From NCBI RefSeq assembly GCF_004794515.1, contig NZ_SSDF01000088.1:82942-146941 (forward strand): 64,000 nt of DNA, read 5' to 3'. A program made the position numbers and the translations under genes. Origin of the DNA: Microbacterium sp. A20 (GTDB lineage: Bacteria; Actinomycetota; Actinomycetes; Actinomycetales; Microbacteriaceae). Below the pieces are notes generated by a model, which was not told the origin of the DNA, did no database searches, and saw nothing but the letters and a program-made list of their open reading frames with translations. This document shows, piece after piece, positions 17,269 to 27,292 of this stretch (the stretch's first letter is position 1; each line of letters starts with the position of its first letter).

Positions 17269-17880
17269 TCACGCCGGGAGGAATCGCCACGGCAGCTCGG
17301 CCGCCTCGAGACGCCCCTGTTCCCACGCGAACGCCTGCGCGGCACCCGAGCCCACGACGCGTGTCTGGAACAGCTGCACGGCACCGCCCGAAGAGAGAGC
17401 GGATGCCGCGTCGGTGAAGGCCGACAGCTGATGCAGCGTCATCCAGGTCGGCGGGTACAGCATCCACTCCCCTGCACCGTGCCGCGCCAGGGCCTCGGCG
17501 GGACGCACCCACGCGAGCTCCGCCACCTCGTCCTCCGAGGGTGAGGGGTCGGCCGCCGGTGCCGCAGCGAGGAAGAACCAGGTATGGATGCGCGTGGGCA
17601 CCTCGACCGGCGGATGCCATTCGGAGAACGCCACCAGCTCCTCGACGACGACCCCGACCTCTTCGTAGGTCTCCCGGATCGCCGCACGACGCGCGTCCTC
17701 GACCTCCTCGTCGCCGCCGCGTCGATCGGCCGGTTCGACCTTGCCGCCGGGAAAGACCCACGCACCGGCGAACGATCCACGATCGGGACGACGCATCAGC
17801 AGCACCTCGAAGCCGGGATCGGCTGCGCGCAGCAGGACGACTGTGCCGGCGACGGGCAGGGAATGCGGGGGCGTGCTCAC
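17269..17880 (-). CDS. NUDIX hydrolase
   Basis: The 203-residue product starts at GTG 17880. The Nudix box reads GGKVEPAD, a short insertion, then RETYEEVGV, the spaced form typical of NUDT7/NUDT19-like coenzyme A or nucleotide-sugar pyrophosphatases. VLLMRRPDRGSFAGAWVFPG precedes it. It hydrolyses a nucleoside diphosphate linked to some moiety; the substrate is not determinable. It runs in the same direction as, and nine bases downstream of, the MFS transporter gene, so they may be co-transcribed. Confidence 0.85.
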   Translation of the reverse strand: MSTPPHSLPVAGTVVLLRAADPGFEVLLMRRPDRGSFAGAWVFPGGKVEPADRRGGDEEVEDARRAAIRETYEEVGVVVEELVAFSEWHPPVEVPTRIHTWFFLAAAPAADPSPSEDEVAELAWVRPAEALARHGAGEWMLYPPTWMTLHQLSAFTDAASALSSGGAVQLFQTRVVGSGAAQAFAWEQGRLEAAELPWRFLPA

Positions 17881-17889
17881 CCCGTCACT

Positions 17890-19119
17890 CTACGACGCGA
17901 CGCGCTCCACGACTTCGGGAAGACGCGCTTCCACGCGGTACGACAGCAGGGCGATCAGCAGGCCCGCCACGGCAAGGGCGGCTCCGGTCCACGCGGGCGC
18001 CGTGAAGCCCCACCCTGCTGCGATCACGAGGCCGCCGAGGAAGGCACCCAGGCTGTTCCCGATGTTGAGGGCGGAGTGGTTCATCGCCGCGGCGATCGAC
18101 TGGTTGTCTTCGGCCACATCCATCAGCCGCGTCTGGATCGTCGGGCTCAGCACCGACGACACGAAGCCGACCACGAACACGAGAAGCCCCAGACTCACGA
18201 TCCAGAACGACAGCACGGCGAGCAGGGCGAACACCACCGCCATCGCGGCGAGCCCGAAGAGCAGCGTGCGGCGCAGGTCGATGTCGGCGAGGTGGCCGCC
18301 GACGAGGTTTCCTGCGGTCATCCCGAGACCCATGAGCACCAGCACGATGGGCACGGCCCATTCCGGCGAGCCGGCGACCTCGGTCACCAGCGGCGCGATG
18401 TAGCTGTAGACGGCGAAGAAGCCGCCGAAACCGATCGCCCCCACGCCGAGCGTGAACCACACCTGCGGGATGCGGAAGACCCGGAGCTCCTGACGCATCG
18501 TGCGTCCGGGGTCACCGGGATGCTGCGGCACGAACAGCGCGATGAACAGCGTCGCCACGGCGAACACCAGCGCGACGACCGCGAACGCGGCTCGCCAGCC
18601 CCACTGCTGCCCGAGGAACGTGCCGAGCGGCACACCGACGACGTTGGCGACCGTCAGTCCCGTGAGGATGAATGCCACGCCCTTGGCACGGTTGCCCGGA
18701 CCCATGACGTCGGCCGCGACCAGGGCGCCGATGCCGAAGTACGCGCCGTGCGGGAGCCCTGCCAGGAACCGGGAGGCGGCGACGAGTTCGAACGTCGGCA
18801 GGACCACGGTGAGCGCGTTGAAGACCGTCAGCGCGAGGGCCAGCACGATCATGACTCGGTGCCGCGGAAAGCGAGCGACGAAGCCGGCGATGGTCGGCGC
18901 ACCGACCACGACGCCCAGCGCGTACAGCGATATCAGCCAGCCGGCCTGGCTGAGCGCCTCCTCCTGGCTCGTGGCCCAGAGCGAGGGCAGCAGGTCGGCG
19001 GCGATGTTGGGCAGCAGGCCCATGACCACGAATTCGGTCATGCCGATGCCGAAGCTGCCTATGGCGAGAGAGAGGAGCGCCCACTTCGCCGCACCCCTCG
19101 ATTCAGTCGAGGGATTCAC
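17890..19119 (-). CDS. MFS transporter, DHA1 family (AraJ-like)
   Basis: The 409-residue protein has twelve predicted hydrophobic segments. The N-terminal SLAIGSFGIGMTEFVVMGLLP is characteristic of AraJ/YdhP-like DHA1 exporters, as is the A-motif GVVVGAPTIAGFVARFPRHR between segments 2 and 3. Such proteins expel sugars, arabinose derivatives or drugs using the proton gradient. The substrate cannot be read. It lies between the GNAT gene and the NUDIX gene, all in one direction with 9-base gaps. Confidence 0.88.
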   Translation of the reverse strand: MNPSTESRGAAKWALLSLAIGSFGIGMTEFVVMGLLPNIAADLLPSLWATSQEEALSQAGWLISLYALGVVVGAPTIAGFVARFPRHRVMIVLALALTVFNALTVVLPTFELVAASRFLAGLPHGAYFGIGALVAADVMGPGNRAKGVAFILTGLTVANVVGVPLGTFLGQQWGWRAAFAVVALVFAVATLFIALFVPQHPGDPGRTMRQELRVFRIPQVWFTLGVGAIGFGGFFAVYSYIAPLVTEVAGSPEWAVPIVLVLMGLGMTAGNLVGGHLADIDLRRTLLFGLAAMAVVFALLAVLSFWIVSLGLLVFVVGFVSSVLSPTIQTRLMDVAEDNQSIAAAMNHSALNIGNSLGAFLGGLVIAAGWGFTAPAWTGAALAVAGLLIALLSYRVEARLPEVVERVAS

Positions 19120-19128
19120 CGGTACAGC

Positions 19129-19605
19129 CTAGCGGCCGTCCGACAGGGCGTCGCGCCCGCCCCTTCGCTCACGCAGCAGGAAGACGTCTACCTCGTCCTG
19201 CCTCTCGACGACGAAGCCGTGCCGCTCATAGAGCGCCTGGGCGGGACTGCCCTGGAGCACGTTGAGCCGATGGGTCACCTCATCGTCCAGGAGCATCGTC
19301 AGGATGCGTCCCCCGACGCCGGCCCCCTGATGCGAAGGAGCGATGTAGAAGTGCTCCAGCCAGCGTGACCCGCCTTCGTCGCGGAGCGCGACGGAGCCGA
19401 CCTCCTGGTCGTCCACGACGATGACCCGGGTCTGGGTCGGCTCGAACGCGTCTCGGAACCGCTGCCGCACACGCGCGTCGTCGTAGCGACCGAGCCGCGT
19501 CAGGTCCGCCCGGAGCACCACCGCCCGCAGTTCTGCGATCCACTCGACGTCGCCCGCGAGGGCCGGACGCGTATGGACCACCGCGAGAGCGCGGCGATCA
19601 GTCAT
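19129..19605 (-). CDS. GNAT family N-acetyltransferase
   Basis: The 158-residue protein starts at ATG 19605, overlapping the 3' end of the thiamine-binding gene by eight bases. It has a typical GNAT core: VVDDQEVGSVALRD, WLEHFYIAPSHQGAGVGG (acetyl-CoA loop Q-x-x-G-x-G) and ALYERHGFV. The substrate is unknown. In-frame residues upstream of ATG 19605 are low-complexity and Arg-rich and belong to the overlapping gene region, so they are excluded. Confidence 0.85.
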   Translation of the reverse strand: MTDRRALAVVHTRPALAGDVEWIAELRAVVLRADLTRLGRYDDARVRQRFRDAFEPTQTRVIVVDDQEVGSVALRDEGGSRWLEHFYIAPSHQGAGVGGRILTMLLDDEVTHRLNVLQGSPAQALYERHGFVVERQDEVDVFLLRERRGGRDALSDGR

Positions 19606-19927
19606 CCGACTCCTCGATCGCCGCCTCGAGGCGCTCGATCTTCGCATCGAGCTCGCCCGAGTATCCGGGGCGGATGTCGGCCTTGAGCACCAGCGACACC
19701 CGTGAGCCGAACGGCATGACCGCCTCGGTGGCACGCTTGACGACGTCCATCACCGAGTCCCAGTCGGGTCCCTCGATCTCGGTGAACATGCTCGTCGTGC
19801 GATGCGGCAGGCCGGACTCGCGCACCACGCGAACGGCCGCGGCCACCGCGTCGTGCACGGAGGCGTCGGTTCGCTCGGCTCCTTCGGCGGGCGTGCCGCT
19901 CGGGGCGACGGAGAAGGCGATCAGCAT
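19598..19927 (-). CDS. MTH1187/YkoF-like thiamine-binding protein
   Basis: The 109-residue protein begins MLIAFSVAPSGTP and contains HDAVAAAVRVVRESGL, TSMFTEIEGP and a C-terminal helix rich in Glu. These are the features of the DUF77/MTH1187 family, which bind thiamine or hydroxymethylpyrimidine with a ferredoxin-like fold. It may act as a cytosolic thiamine carrier or sensor. It lies four bases after the membrane-protein stop and overlaps the GNAT start, so it belongs to the same transcript. Confidence 0.85.
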   Translation of the reverse strand: MLIAFSVAPSGTPAEGAERTDASVHDAVAAAVRVVRESGLPHRTTSMFTEIEGPDWDSVMDVVKRATEAVMPFGSRVSLVLKADIRPGYSGELDAKIERLEAAIEESDD

Positions 19928-19931
19928 GGTT

Positions 19932-21170
19932 TCACTCCCGGGGTTTCGGATGACGGGCGGCGGGTACGCGCAGGAGCGCGCGGAGGCCGAGGACGAGCAG
20001 GACGATGAGGAGGACATTCCGCACGGTGAGCACCGCCACGGGGAGCGCTTCAGCGCGCAGCAGGGCGTCGTAGCCGAGCGGATAGACCAGGCAGGTGAGC
20101 AGACACAGCGCGAGCACGATGACCGCGGGAATGCGCGCTCTGGCCCGGTCGAGGACGATCCACAGGACCACCGGCGCGATCAGCCAGGTCTGGAACTGGG
20201 GAGAGCCGACCTTGTTGGTGACGATGAGCAGCGCCACGAGGGTGAGCGCGAGTGGCGGGAAGAGCCGAGGGAATGCGGCACCGCGCATCGCTTTCACCGC
20301 GCCGATCGCCGTGACCACCCCCACGCAGACCACCATCAGCGGGGTGAGCGCCGCGGCGACGGCATCCACCCCCGGCGCCGTCACCTGGAACGTGAGGATC
20401 TCGAAGCTGTACTCGATGCGCGCAGCCCCTGCGACGGCGAGCCAGAGGAACGGCGTCGCCGCCACCGCCTCGATCTGCAGCCCGCGGCCTGTCTGCTCCG
20501 TCAGGAAACCGAGGATCTCCATGTCCGCGCCGAGCAGGAGCAGCAGCGCCAGCACGCCGCCCGTGACGACGACCGCGCCGAGCAGCACCCGCAGCCGCGC
20601 GCGGACGGACACGACGGCGGCGAGCACGAGTGCGCCCGGCCAGATCTTGATCCAGGCACCGGCCGTGAGCAGCGCGGCGGCGACCATCGGTCGCTTGACG
20701 AGCCAGAGCCCGCCCATCACGGCGAGGGGCACGGTGATCGCGTCGATCCGGTACAGCGCGATCGGTCCGAGCAGCAGGACGGCGCCGCACCAGAACCAAG
20801 CCGCGACCCGCCGTGCGTGCGAGGGCGAGCGACCGACGAGCACGCCGAACGCGATCGCATCGAGCACGATGACCAGCACCGCCCAGCCGACGAGGTAGGC
20901 GCTCGAGACACCGAGCACGGGCACCAGCGGTGCAGCGAGTCCGGCCGCCAGCAGCATCGGCAGCAGGGCGAGCTGCGGATAGACCCAGGTCTCGCTGATG
21001 CCGACGATCGGCCCGCCCCCGAGAGCCGCCGACGCCCACGGCTCGTACACGAGCACGACATCACCCATGGGCTGGCTCGGATACACCCAGCCCAGCAGAG
21101 CGGTGAGCAGGTGCACGAGGAGGAACGCGCACCACAGGACGAGCAGCCTCGTCGTCGAGTCGCGGCTCAC
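19932..21170 (-). CDS. Polytopic membrane protein, DUF2029/GT87-like
   Basis: The 412-residue protein, from GTG 21170, has ten or more hydrophobic segments. GDVVLVYEPWA lies in the first periplasmic loop and KIWPGALVLAAVV follows a middle span. This layout fits GT-C glycosyltransferases such as mannosyltransferases of the GT87 family, where an acidic residue in the first loop is catalytic. The GTGA overlap with the stop of nnrD indicates translational coupling. A glycosyltransferase role is inferred from architecture only. Confidence 0.7.
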   Translation of the reverse strand: MSRDSTTRLLVLWCAFLLVHLLTALLGWVYPSQPMGDVVLVYEPWASAALGGGPIVGISETWVYPQLALLPMLLAAGLAAPLVPVLGVSSAYLVGWAVLVIVLDAIAFGVLVGRSPSHARRVAAWFWCGAVLLLGPIALYRIDAITVPLAVMGGLWLVKRPMVAAALLTAGAWIKIWPGALVLAAVVSVRARLRVLLGAVVVTGGVLALLLLLGADMEILGFLTEQTGRGLQIEAVAATPFLWLAVAGAARIEYSFEILTFQVTAPGVDAVAAALTPLMVVCVGVVTAIGAVKAMRGAAFPRLFPPLALTLVALLIVTNKVGSPQFQTWLIAPVVLWIVLDRARARIPAVIVLALCLLTCLVYPLGYDALLRAEALPVAVLTVRNVLLIVLLVLGLRALLRVPAARHPKPRE

Positions 21171-22006
21171 CCCAGGACGTCCTGGATCGCGTGCGGAAGA
21201 GCCTCGGCCACGTCCATCGCGACGATCGGGTGCCCCGGTCCGTCGGCGAGCGCCCCGGCGGCGATCCGCGCGGCATGACCATGCAGCCAGGCGCCCGCGG
21301 CTGCGACCTCGGCGAGCGCGGCTCCGGGATTCGCAGCCATCACCGCTCCGAGAACGCCGGCGAGCACGTCTCCGGTACCCGCCGTCGCCAACCACCCCGT
21401 TCCCGCTTCCACGGCGATGACGGCTCCGCCCGGGTCGGCGACCAGCGTCCGCGCCCCCTTGAGCAGCACGGTGCCGCCGATCTTCGCGGCCAGCTGTCGT
21501 GCCGCATCCGCCCGATCGTGGTCTTCGTCCTGGGGTTGCACGCGAAGACGCTCCTGCAGCCGTGCGAACTCGCGCGCGTGCGGGGTGACGAGGAACGGCG
21601 CCCGCGCACCTGGCGCGAGGTCCAACGCGCCGGCGTCGATGACCACGGGAACCGCACCGGCGAGGATCTCGCGGAGCGCGACGCTCTCCGCGTCGGTGCG
21701 GTGCGTCGGATCCGTGCCGGAGCCGATCACCCAGGCTCCGATGCGCGAACCACCGGTGTCCGCTCCGACGACGGTCTCGGGTCGCCGCGCCAGGACGGCA
21801 TGCCCCACCCGCTCCGCGCCTACGTACCGCACGAATCCGGCACCGGCCCGCCACGCCGCCTCGACTCCGAGCACCGCAGCGCCGGGGTACGCGGGAGATC
21901 CGGTGCGCAGCGCCACGACCCCGCGGGCGTACTTGTCGTCCTCCGCGGTCGGCGCACGGAAAAGCCGTGCGGTATCGCTGCGTGACCACTCCCGCACCTC
22001 GATCAT
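21167..22006 (-). CDS. nnrD: ADP-dependent NAD(P)H-hydrate dehydratase
   Basis: This 279-residue ribokinase-like enzyme repairs damaged NAD(P)H hydrates. Supporting motifs are KYARGVVALRTGSPAYPGAAVL near the N-terminus, VIDAGALDL, VTPHAREFARL, and GTGDVLAGVLGA with the catalytic Asp. It lacks the N-terminal epimerase half found in fused NnrE-NnrD proteins. Its stop overlaps the start of the membrane protein gene. It is divergent from the flavin oxidoreductase gene, with a 56-base gap that must hold both promoters. Confidence 0.9.
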   Translation of the reverse strand: MIEVREWSRSDTARLFRAPTAEDDKYARGVVALRTGSPAYPGAAVLGVEAAWRAGAGFVRYVGAERVGHAVLARRPETVVGADTGGSRIGAWVIGSGTDPTHRTDAESVALREILAGAVPVVIDAGALDLAPGARAPFLVTPHAREFARLQERLRVQPQDEDHDRADAARQLAAKIGGTVLLKGARTLVADPGGAVIAVEAGTGWLATAGTGDVLAGVLGAVMAANPGAALAEVAAAGAWLHGHAARIAAGALADGPGHPIVAMDVAEALPHAIQDVLG

Positions 22007-22062
22007 GACTCCACGTTAGTGCGACGGCCCGCGGTGCACGCCCGCGGGGGTAGCGTCGAACG

Positions 22063-23130
22063 GTGAGTCTTCTCTTCTCCCCGCTGAGCATCCGATCCGT
22101 CACCTTCCGCAATCGCCTCTGGGTCTCGCCCATGTGCATGTACAGCGCCGTCGACGGCGTCGCTCAGGAGTGGCACCATGCCCACCTCGCCCAGTTCGCC
22201 TCGGGCGGCGCCGGGCTGATCGTCGCCGAGGCCACCGCAGTCGTCCCCGAGGGCCGGATCTCGCCACGCGACCTCGGTCTCTGGAACGACGAGCAGCGCG
22301 ACGCCCTCGCCCCGATCGTCCAGGCCATCCACGACCGCGGAGCGCATGCCGGCATCCAGCTCGCGCACGCGGGACGCAAGGCCTCGACCTGGTGGCCCTG
22401 GGCTCCCCTGCGCGGCTCCGTCCCGCAGGAAGACGGCGGCTGGACCACCACGGCACCCTCGGCGGTGGCGTTCGACGGCTTCGAGGAACCGGTGGCTCTG
22501 GACCTGGCGGGCATCGACCGCGTGGTCGAGGCCTTCGCATCCGCCACGCGCCGCGCGCTCGACGTCGGCTTCGACGTCATCGAGATCCATGGGGCGCACG
22601 GGTACCTTCTGCACCAGTTCCTGTCGCCGCTGTCGAACCTGCGCGACGACGAGTACGGGGGCTCGCTCGAGAACCGTGCCCGACTGCTGCTGCGCGTGGT
22701 GGATGCTGTTCGTGCCGCCGCCGGTGCCGAGGTCCCGCTGCTCGTGCGCATCTCGGCCACCGACCATGCGGACGGTGGTTTCACCCCAGAGGAGGCGACG
22801 ATCGTCGGCGACTGGGCGGAACAGCACGGGGCCGACCTGATCGACGTCTCCAGCGGCGGTCTCGTGGCGCATCAGCGCATCGACGTGTTCCCCGGCTACC
22901 AGGTGCCTCTCGCCGAGACGGTGCGCCAGGGCGGCCGCATCCCGGTGTCCGCGGTCGGGCTCATCACCGCGTCGGCCCAGGCCGAGCAGGTGCTCGCCGA
23001 CGGCGCGGCGGATGTGATCTTCGCCGGACGGGAATGGTTGCGTGACCCGCACTTCGCCCTCCGCGCCGCCCACGAACTCGGTGCGGAGGTCGCCTGGCCG
23101 CCGCAGTACGAGCGCGCGCACTGGCGCTGA
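22063..23130 (+). CDS. NADH:flavin oxidoreductase, YqjM-like old yellow enzyme
   Basis: The 355-residue FMN-binding TIM barrel starts at GTG 22063 (SLLFSPLSIRSVTFRN). Family motifs include SPMCMYSA, with the Cys typical of thermophilic-like OYEs, QLAHAGRKAS, EIHGAHGYLLHQFLSP and DEYGGSLENR, all intact. It reduces activated alkenes or quinones with NAD(P)H and may serve in xenobiotic or oxidative stress detoxification. A good terminator-like hairpin follows. Confidence 0.92.
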   Translation: MSLLFSPLSIRSVTFRNRLWVSPMCMYSAVDGVAQEWHHAHLAQFASGGAGLIVAEATAVVPEGRISPRDLGLWNDEQRDALAPIVQAIHDRGAHAGIQLAHAGRKASTWWPWAPLRGSVPQEDGGWTTTAPSAVAFDGFEEPVALDLAGIDRVVEAFASATRRALDVGFDVIEIHGAHGYLLHQFLSPLSNLRDDEYGGSLENRARLLLRVVDAVRAAAGAEVPLLVRISATDHADGGFTPEEATIVGDWAEQHGADLIDVSSGGLVAHQRIDVFPGYQVPLAETVRQGGRIPVSAVGLITASAQAEQVLADGAADVIFAGREWLRDPHFALRAAHELGAEVAWPPQYERAHWR

Positions 23131-23142
23131 CCGCGCACGCGA

Positions 23143-23178
23143 CGAAGGCCGCCGATCCTCCCGGGTCGGCGGCCTTCG
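23143..23178. terminator. Bidirectional hairpin after the OYE gene
   Basis: CGAAGGCCGCCGA (23143-23155) pairs with TCGGCGGCCTTCG (23166-23178), giving a 13-base perfect stem and ten-base loop. It sits between converging genes and can serve both. Confidence 0.8.
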
Positions 23179-23189
23179 CGTCATTGGGA

Positions 23190-24251
23190 TCAGCGTCCGC
23201 GGAAGCGACGCGTCGCGTCCTGCACCTCGCCGACCAGCTCCTCCAGGATGTCCTCCAGGAACAGCACGGCAGTCGTGTTGCCCTGCGCGTCGCGCACCTT
23301 TGCGAGGTGGCGACCCGCACGGCGCATGACCGCGAGGGCGTCCTCCAGATCAGTGTCCTCCTGAACCGGCACCATGTGGTGGATGCGCTTGGCCGGGACC
23401 GGCTGGATCATCTTCGTCTCCGCGTCCGGCCCTTCGGACGCCCGCAGGATGTCCTTCAGGTGGACGTACCCGATCGGCACGGCCTCGTCGTCCACGATCA
23501 CGTAGCGGGAGAACCCGTAGCGGGCGACGGCCTTCTCGATGTCGTCCGGCGTGGCCGACTGCGGCAGAGTCACCAGATCACCGAGAGGCACGGCGACGTC
23601 CCGCGCCTTCTTGTCGGTGAACTCGACGGCGGCAGCCACCGTTCCCGCGGTGTCCATCAGCACGCCCTCGCGTCGCGACTGGCTCACGATGGTCGCGACC
23701 TCGTCGAGCGTGAACGTGGAGGCCGCCTCGTTCTTCGGCTCCACCCGGAAGAGGCGCAGCACGCCGTTGGCGGCGGCGTTGAGCAGCCAGATCACCGGCA
23801 TGAAGACCTTCGACACCCACACGAGTGGCGGAGCCAGGATCAGCACAGCCCGGTCCGGCACCGAGAACGCGAGGTTCTTGGGCACCATCTCACCGAACAC
23901 GACGTGCAGGAACGAGACGATCAGCAGCGCGATCGCGAACGACACGGCGTCCACAGCCCCGTCCGGCCAGCCGAGCGCATGCAGCGGCACGGCGAGCAGG
24001 TGGTGGATCGCGGGTTCGGAGACGTTCAGGATCAGCAGCGAGCAGATCGTGATGCCGAGCTGCGACGTCGCGAGCATCAGAGTCGCGTGCTCCATCGCGT
24101 ACAGTGCCGTCTTCGCCGCGCGCGACCCCTGCTCCGCACGGGGCTCGATCTGCGACCGTCGGGCCGAAATGACCGCGAACTCGCCTCCGACGAAGAAGGC
24201 GTTCGCGACCAGGAGCACGACGAGCCAGGCGAGTCCTCCCCAATCGTTCAT
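23190..24251 (-). CDS. CNNM/CorC-type membrane protein (DUF21-CBS), second copy
   Basis: The 353-residue protein has an N-terminal DUF21 domain with about four hydrophobic segments. [26 protein letters not shown] and GEMVPKN are diagnostic. Two cytosolic CBS domains follow from about residue 210, the first with RYVIVDDEAVPIGYVHLKD. The C-terminal CorC_HlyC domain is absent, so it is shorter than the upstream paralogue. Such proteins are proposed to export magnesium or other divalent cations; older names say hemolysin. ATG 24251 overlaps the paralogue's stop by four bases, suggesting a heteromeric pair. Confidence 0.85.
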   Translation of the reverse strand: MNDWGGLAWLVVLLVANAFFVGGEFAVISARRSQIEPRAEQGSRAAKTALYAMEHATLMLATSQLGITICSLLILNVSEPAIHHLLAVPLHALGWPDGAVDAVSFAIALLIVSFLHVVFGEMVPKNLAFSVPDRAVLILAPPLVWVSKVFMPVIWLLNAAANGVLRLFRVEPKNEAASTFTLDEVATIVSQSRREGVLMDTAGTVAAAVEFTDKKARDVAVPLGDLVTLPQSATPDDIEKAVARYGFSRYVIVDDEAVPIGYVHLKDILRASEGPDAETKMIQPVPAKRIHHMVPVQEDTDLEDALAVMRRAGRHLAKVRDAQGNTTAVLFLEDILEELVGEVQDATRRFRGR

Positions 24252-25564
24252 CGGGTGGCCTCCTCTCCCCCGTCGAGCGGACTCGGCACGTAGCGGACGC
24301 GGTCGACGCGCCGACCGTCCATCCGGACGACCTGGAGGATGCCGCTGTCCAGCGGCACCTCGTCACCGACCGAGGGCACGCGCTCGAGCACGCTCATCAC
24401 GTAGCCGCCGACGGTGTCGTACACATCGCCCTCCGGCACCTCGACGCCCGCGCGACGGCGCAGCTCGTCGGGCCGCAGCTCTCCGGGGAAGGTCACGCCC
24501 TCCCGGTTGCGGATGACTCCCGCCCTCGTGCGGTCGTGCTCGTCGGCCACCTCGCCGACCAGCTCCTCGACGAGGTCCTCAAGCGTGACGAGCCCGGCCG
24601 TCCCGCCGTACTCGTCGACCACGACCGCGAGCTGGTACCCGCGGGCACGGAGCTCGGAGATCAGGGCGTCGACGTGCACGGTCTCGGGCACACGCAGCGG
24701 CTCGGTCGCCAGAGCACCGACGGGAACCTCGGTCCGACGGTCGCGAGGCACGGAGATGGCCGCCTTGAGGTGCACGACGCCCGTGATGTCGTCGAGGTCG
24801 TCGTCGTAGACGGGGAAGCGGCTGTGTCCGGTGCGGCGCGCGAGCTGGATGACGTCGTCGACCGAGTCGCCCGCGGCGATCGCGTGCATGCTCGGCCGCG
24901 CCGTCATCACATCGGCGGCGGTCAGCCGGGAGAACATCAGGGTGCGGTCGAGCAGCGTCGCGGTGTCGGCCTCGAGCAGACCCGCACTGGCGGAGCGTCG
25001 GACGAGCGAGGACAGCTCCTCCGCGCTGCGGGCGCCGGAGAGCTCCTCCTTCGGCTCGATCCCCATGCTGCGCAGCACGCCGTTGGCGCTGCCGTTGAGC
25101 ACGACCACAGCCGGTTTGAACACGGTCGTGAAGGCGACCTGGAAGGGGATGACGAGCTTCGCCGTCGCCAGTGGCAGGGCGAGCGCGAAGTTCTTCGGGA
25201 CGAGTTCACCGAGGATCATCGAGAGCACGGTGGCGACGAGCATGGCCACGATCGTCGCGATGGGGGCGACCGCCGCCTCCGGGATGCTCCAGGCGAGGAG
25301 CGTCGGACGAAGCAGGTTCGACAGCGCCGGCTCCATCGTGTAACCGGTGAGCAGCGTCGTCAGCGTGATGCCGAGCTGGGCGGCCGAGAGATGCGTCGAC
25401 GTGTGCTTGAGGGCGCCGATCGTGAGCGAGAGCCGGGATTCACCTCGAGCCTGTCGCGCCTCGAGTTCGGCGCGGTCGAGGTTGACCAGCGCGAACTCGC
25501 TGGCGACGAAGAGGCCGGTGCCGACCGTGAGAAGGAGCCCCACGCCCAACATGATGTAGTCCAT
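24248..25564 (-). CDS. CNNM/CorC-type membrane protein (DUF21-CBS-CorC), first copy
   Basis: The 438-residue protein starts at ATG 25564 (MDYIMLGVG). Its layout is a DUF21 membrane domain with [13 protein letters not shown] and [13 protein letters not shown], two CBS domains ([40 protein letters not shown]) and a C-terminal CorC_HlyC transporter-associated domain ([12 protein letters not shown]). The [10 protein letters not shown] motif is intact. A divalent-cation efflux or repair role follows from the family. It is immediately followed by a truncated paralogue. Confidence 0.88.
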   Translation of the reverse strand: MDYIMLGVGLLLTVGTGLFVASEFALVNLDRAELEARQARGESRLSLTIGALKHTSTHLSAAQLGITLTTLLTGYTMEPALSNLLRPTLLAWSIPEAAVAPIATIVAMLVATVLSMILGELVPKNFALALPLATAKLVIPFQVAFTTVFKPAVVVLNGSANGVLRSMGIEPKEELSGARSAEELSSLVRRSASAGLLEADTATLLDRTLMFSRLTAADVMTARPSMHAIAAGDSVDDVIQLARRTGHSRFPVYDDDLDDITGVVHLKAAISVPRDRRTEVPVGALATEPLRVPETVHVDALISELRARGYQLAVVVDEYGGTAGLVTLEDLVEELVGEVADEHDRTRAGVIRNREGVTFPGELRPDELRRRAGVEVPEGDVYDTVGGYVMSVLERVPSVGDEVPLDSGILQVVRMDGRRVDRVRYVPSPLDGGEEATR

Positions 25565-25630
25565 CAGCGGTTCCTCTCCTGCGAGAGAGGCGGACAGTGG
25601 GGCGATGTTCTGCAACTGGGAGGGTCGTCC

Positions 25631-25636
25631 ATTATG
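25631..25636 (-). promoter_or_regulatory. Possible -10 element upstream of the CNNM pair
   Basis: On the minus strand this reads CATAAT, five of six bases of TATAAT, 67 bases before ATG 25564. No good -35 hexamer is seen at standard spacing, so it is weakly supported. Confidence 0.3.
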
Positions 25637-25676
25637 CGGACGATTGTACAGAAGACGACTGTGCTCGCGCTCGCGC

Positions 25677-27131
25677 TCACCAGCTGACGGGCAGGGCCTT
25701 CCCCTCTTCGTACCCGGCCGCCGACTGGAGTCCGACCAGCGCGCGATCGTGGAACTCCGGCACGGACGATGCGCCCGCGTACGTGAACGACGAGCGCACG
25801 CCCGAGGTGATCATGTCCAGCAGGTCTTCCACACCGGGTCGCAGCGGGTCGAGGTAGATCTTGGAAGAGGAGATGCCCTCGGCGAAGAGCTCTTTGCGAG
25901 CCCGCTCGTAGGCGTCGAGTCGGCCGAAGCGCGCCTGCACCGCCTTGGTCGACGCCATGCCCCAGGATTCCTTGAACAGGCGCCCGTCGCTGTCGCGCTG
26001 CAGCTCCCCCGGCGCTTCGATCGTGCCGGCGAACCAGGATCCGACCATGACGGATGCTGCTCCGGCCGCGAGTGCGAGCGCCACGTCGCGCGGGTAGCGC
26101 ACGCCGCCGTCCGCCCAGACATGCGCGCCGAGCTCCTTGGCGGCCTGAGCGGTCTCGAGCACGGCGGAGAACTGCGGGCGGCCGACCGCGGTCATCATGC
26201 GCGTCGTGCACATCGCCCCCGGCCCCACCCCCACCTTGAGGATCGTGGCGCCCGCATCGACGAGGTCGCCGACGCCGTCGGCGGTGACGATGTTGCCGGC
26301 GACGATCGGCAGCCCGAGGTCGAGCTCGGCGACAGCACGCAGCGCCCGCAGCATGCCCTCCTGATGACCGTGCGCGGTATCCACGACCAGCACGTCGACT
26401 CCGGCTGCGGCGAGCGCCTTGGCCTTCGCCGCGACGTCGCCGTTGATGCCGACGGCCGCGGCCACAGCCAGTCTCCCGTGCCCATCGACGGCAGGGCGGT
26501 AGAGGGTCGAACGGAGTGCGCTCCGCGCGCTCAGAGTACCCACGAGATGTCCGTGGTGGACCACCGTCACCATCTCGACGTCGGCGTCCGTGATGACGTC
26601 GAAGGCGTGCCGCTCCGAGCCGATGTCATCGGCGTCGATCGACGGCGTCCCGCGATGCACGAGATCCCCGAGCTGCGCATCCGGCAGCGCGGTGGCGAGC
26701 CTGGTCGCCGGGAGCACCCCGAGGATCCGGCCGACCTCGATCGGCGCGGCGCCCTGCGCGACGACGATGCCGTGACCCACGGCGGCCGGAAGCAGGCGGA
26801 GCGCGTCCGCGACGGAAGCCTCCGGCGGGAGCACGATCGGCGTGTCCCAGAGCACCGGCTGGTCCTTCACATCGCGGATCGCGGAATCGAGATCCTGCAG
26901 CGGCAGGTCTTGAGGAAGCACGCCGAGCGCGCCTCGGCGTGCGAGCACCGCCGCGATGCGCGGTCCGGTCACCGAGTTCATGTTCGCGGCGACGATCGGA
27001 AGGGTCGCCGGGGTGCCGTCCAGCGGCGCCAGATCGACCTGCAGACGGCTGGTGACCCCGGATCGCCGCGGCACCAGGAAGACGTCCGAGTAGGTCAGGT
27101 CGACGGTCGGCTGCTCTCCAGAGAACTCCAT
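25677..27131 (-). CDS. guaB1: GuaB1-type IMPDH-like enzyme (GMP reductase with CBS domains)
   Basis: The 484-residue TIM-barrel protein has [11 protein letters not shown], a CBS pair inserted at about residues 95-220, and the active-site loop [14 protein letters not shown] with the catalytic Cys. The actinobacterial GuaB1 group, distinct from GuaB2, has been shown in mycobacteria to be a CBS-regulated GMP reductase, feeding GMP back to IMP. The ending with [12 protein letters not shown] and the 480-residue length fit GuaB1. It is divergent from the 2-oxoglutarate dehydrogenase gene; the gap is 161 bases. Confidence 0.88.
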   Translation of the reverse strand: MEFSGEQPTVDLTYSDVFLVPRRSGVTSRLQVDLAPLDGTPATLPIVAANMNSVTGPRIAAVLARRGALGVLPQDLPLQDLDSAIRDVKDQPVLWDTPIVLPPEASVADALRLLPAAVGHGIVVAQGAAPIEVGRILGVLPATRLATALPDAQLGDLVHRGTPSIDADDIGSERHAFDVITDADVEMVTVVHHGHLVGTLSARSALRSTLYRPAVDGHGRLAVAAAVGINGDVAAKAKALAAAGVDVLVVDTAHGHQEGMLRALRAVAELDLGLPIVAGNIVTADGVGDLVDAGATILKVGVGPGAMCTTRMMTAVGRPQFSAVLETAQAAKELGAHVWADGGVRYPRDVALALAAGAASVMVGSWFAGTIEAPGELQRDSDGRLFKESWGMASTKAVQARFGRLDAYERARKELFAEGISSSKIYLDPLRPGVEDLLDMITSGVRSSFTYAGASSVPEFHDRALVGLQSAAGYEEGKALPVSW

Positions 27132-27292
27132 GTCTCCACGGTACCCAGATCGCAGCCCCGTGGGCGCGTGGCTTCCGACGATTCCCCGAGCGAAACACGT
27201 TAGGCTTGTTGGTCGAGAGTGTGCGGGCCCGAACGCATCCTGCGACGACGTCCGCACCAGAGAGCTTCAGCGATGAAAGAGGGCGATCGAGA

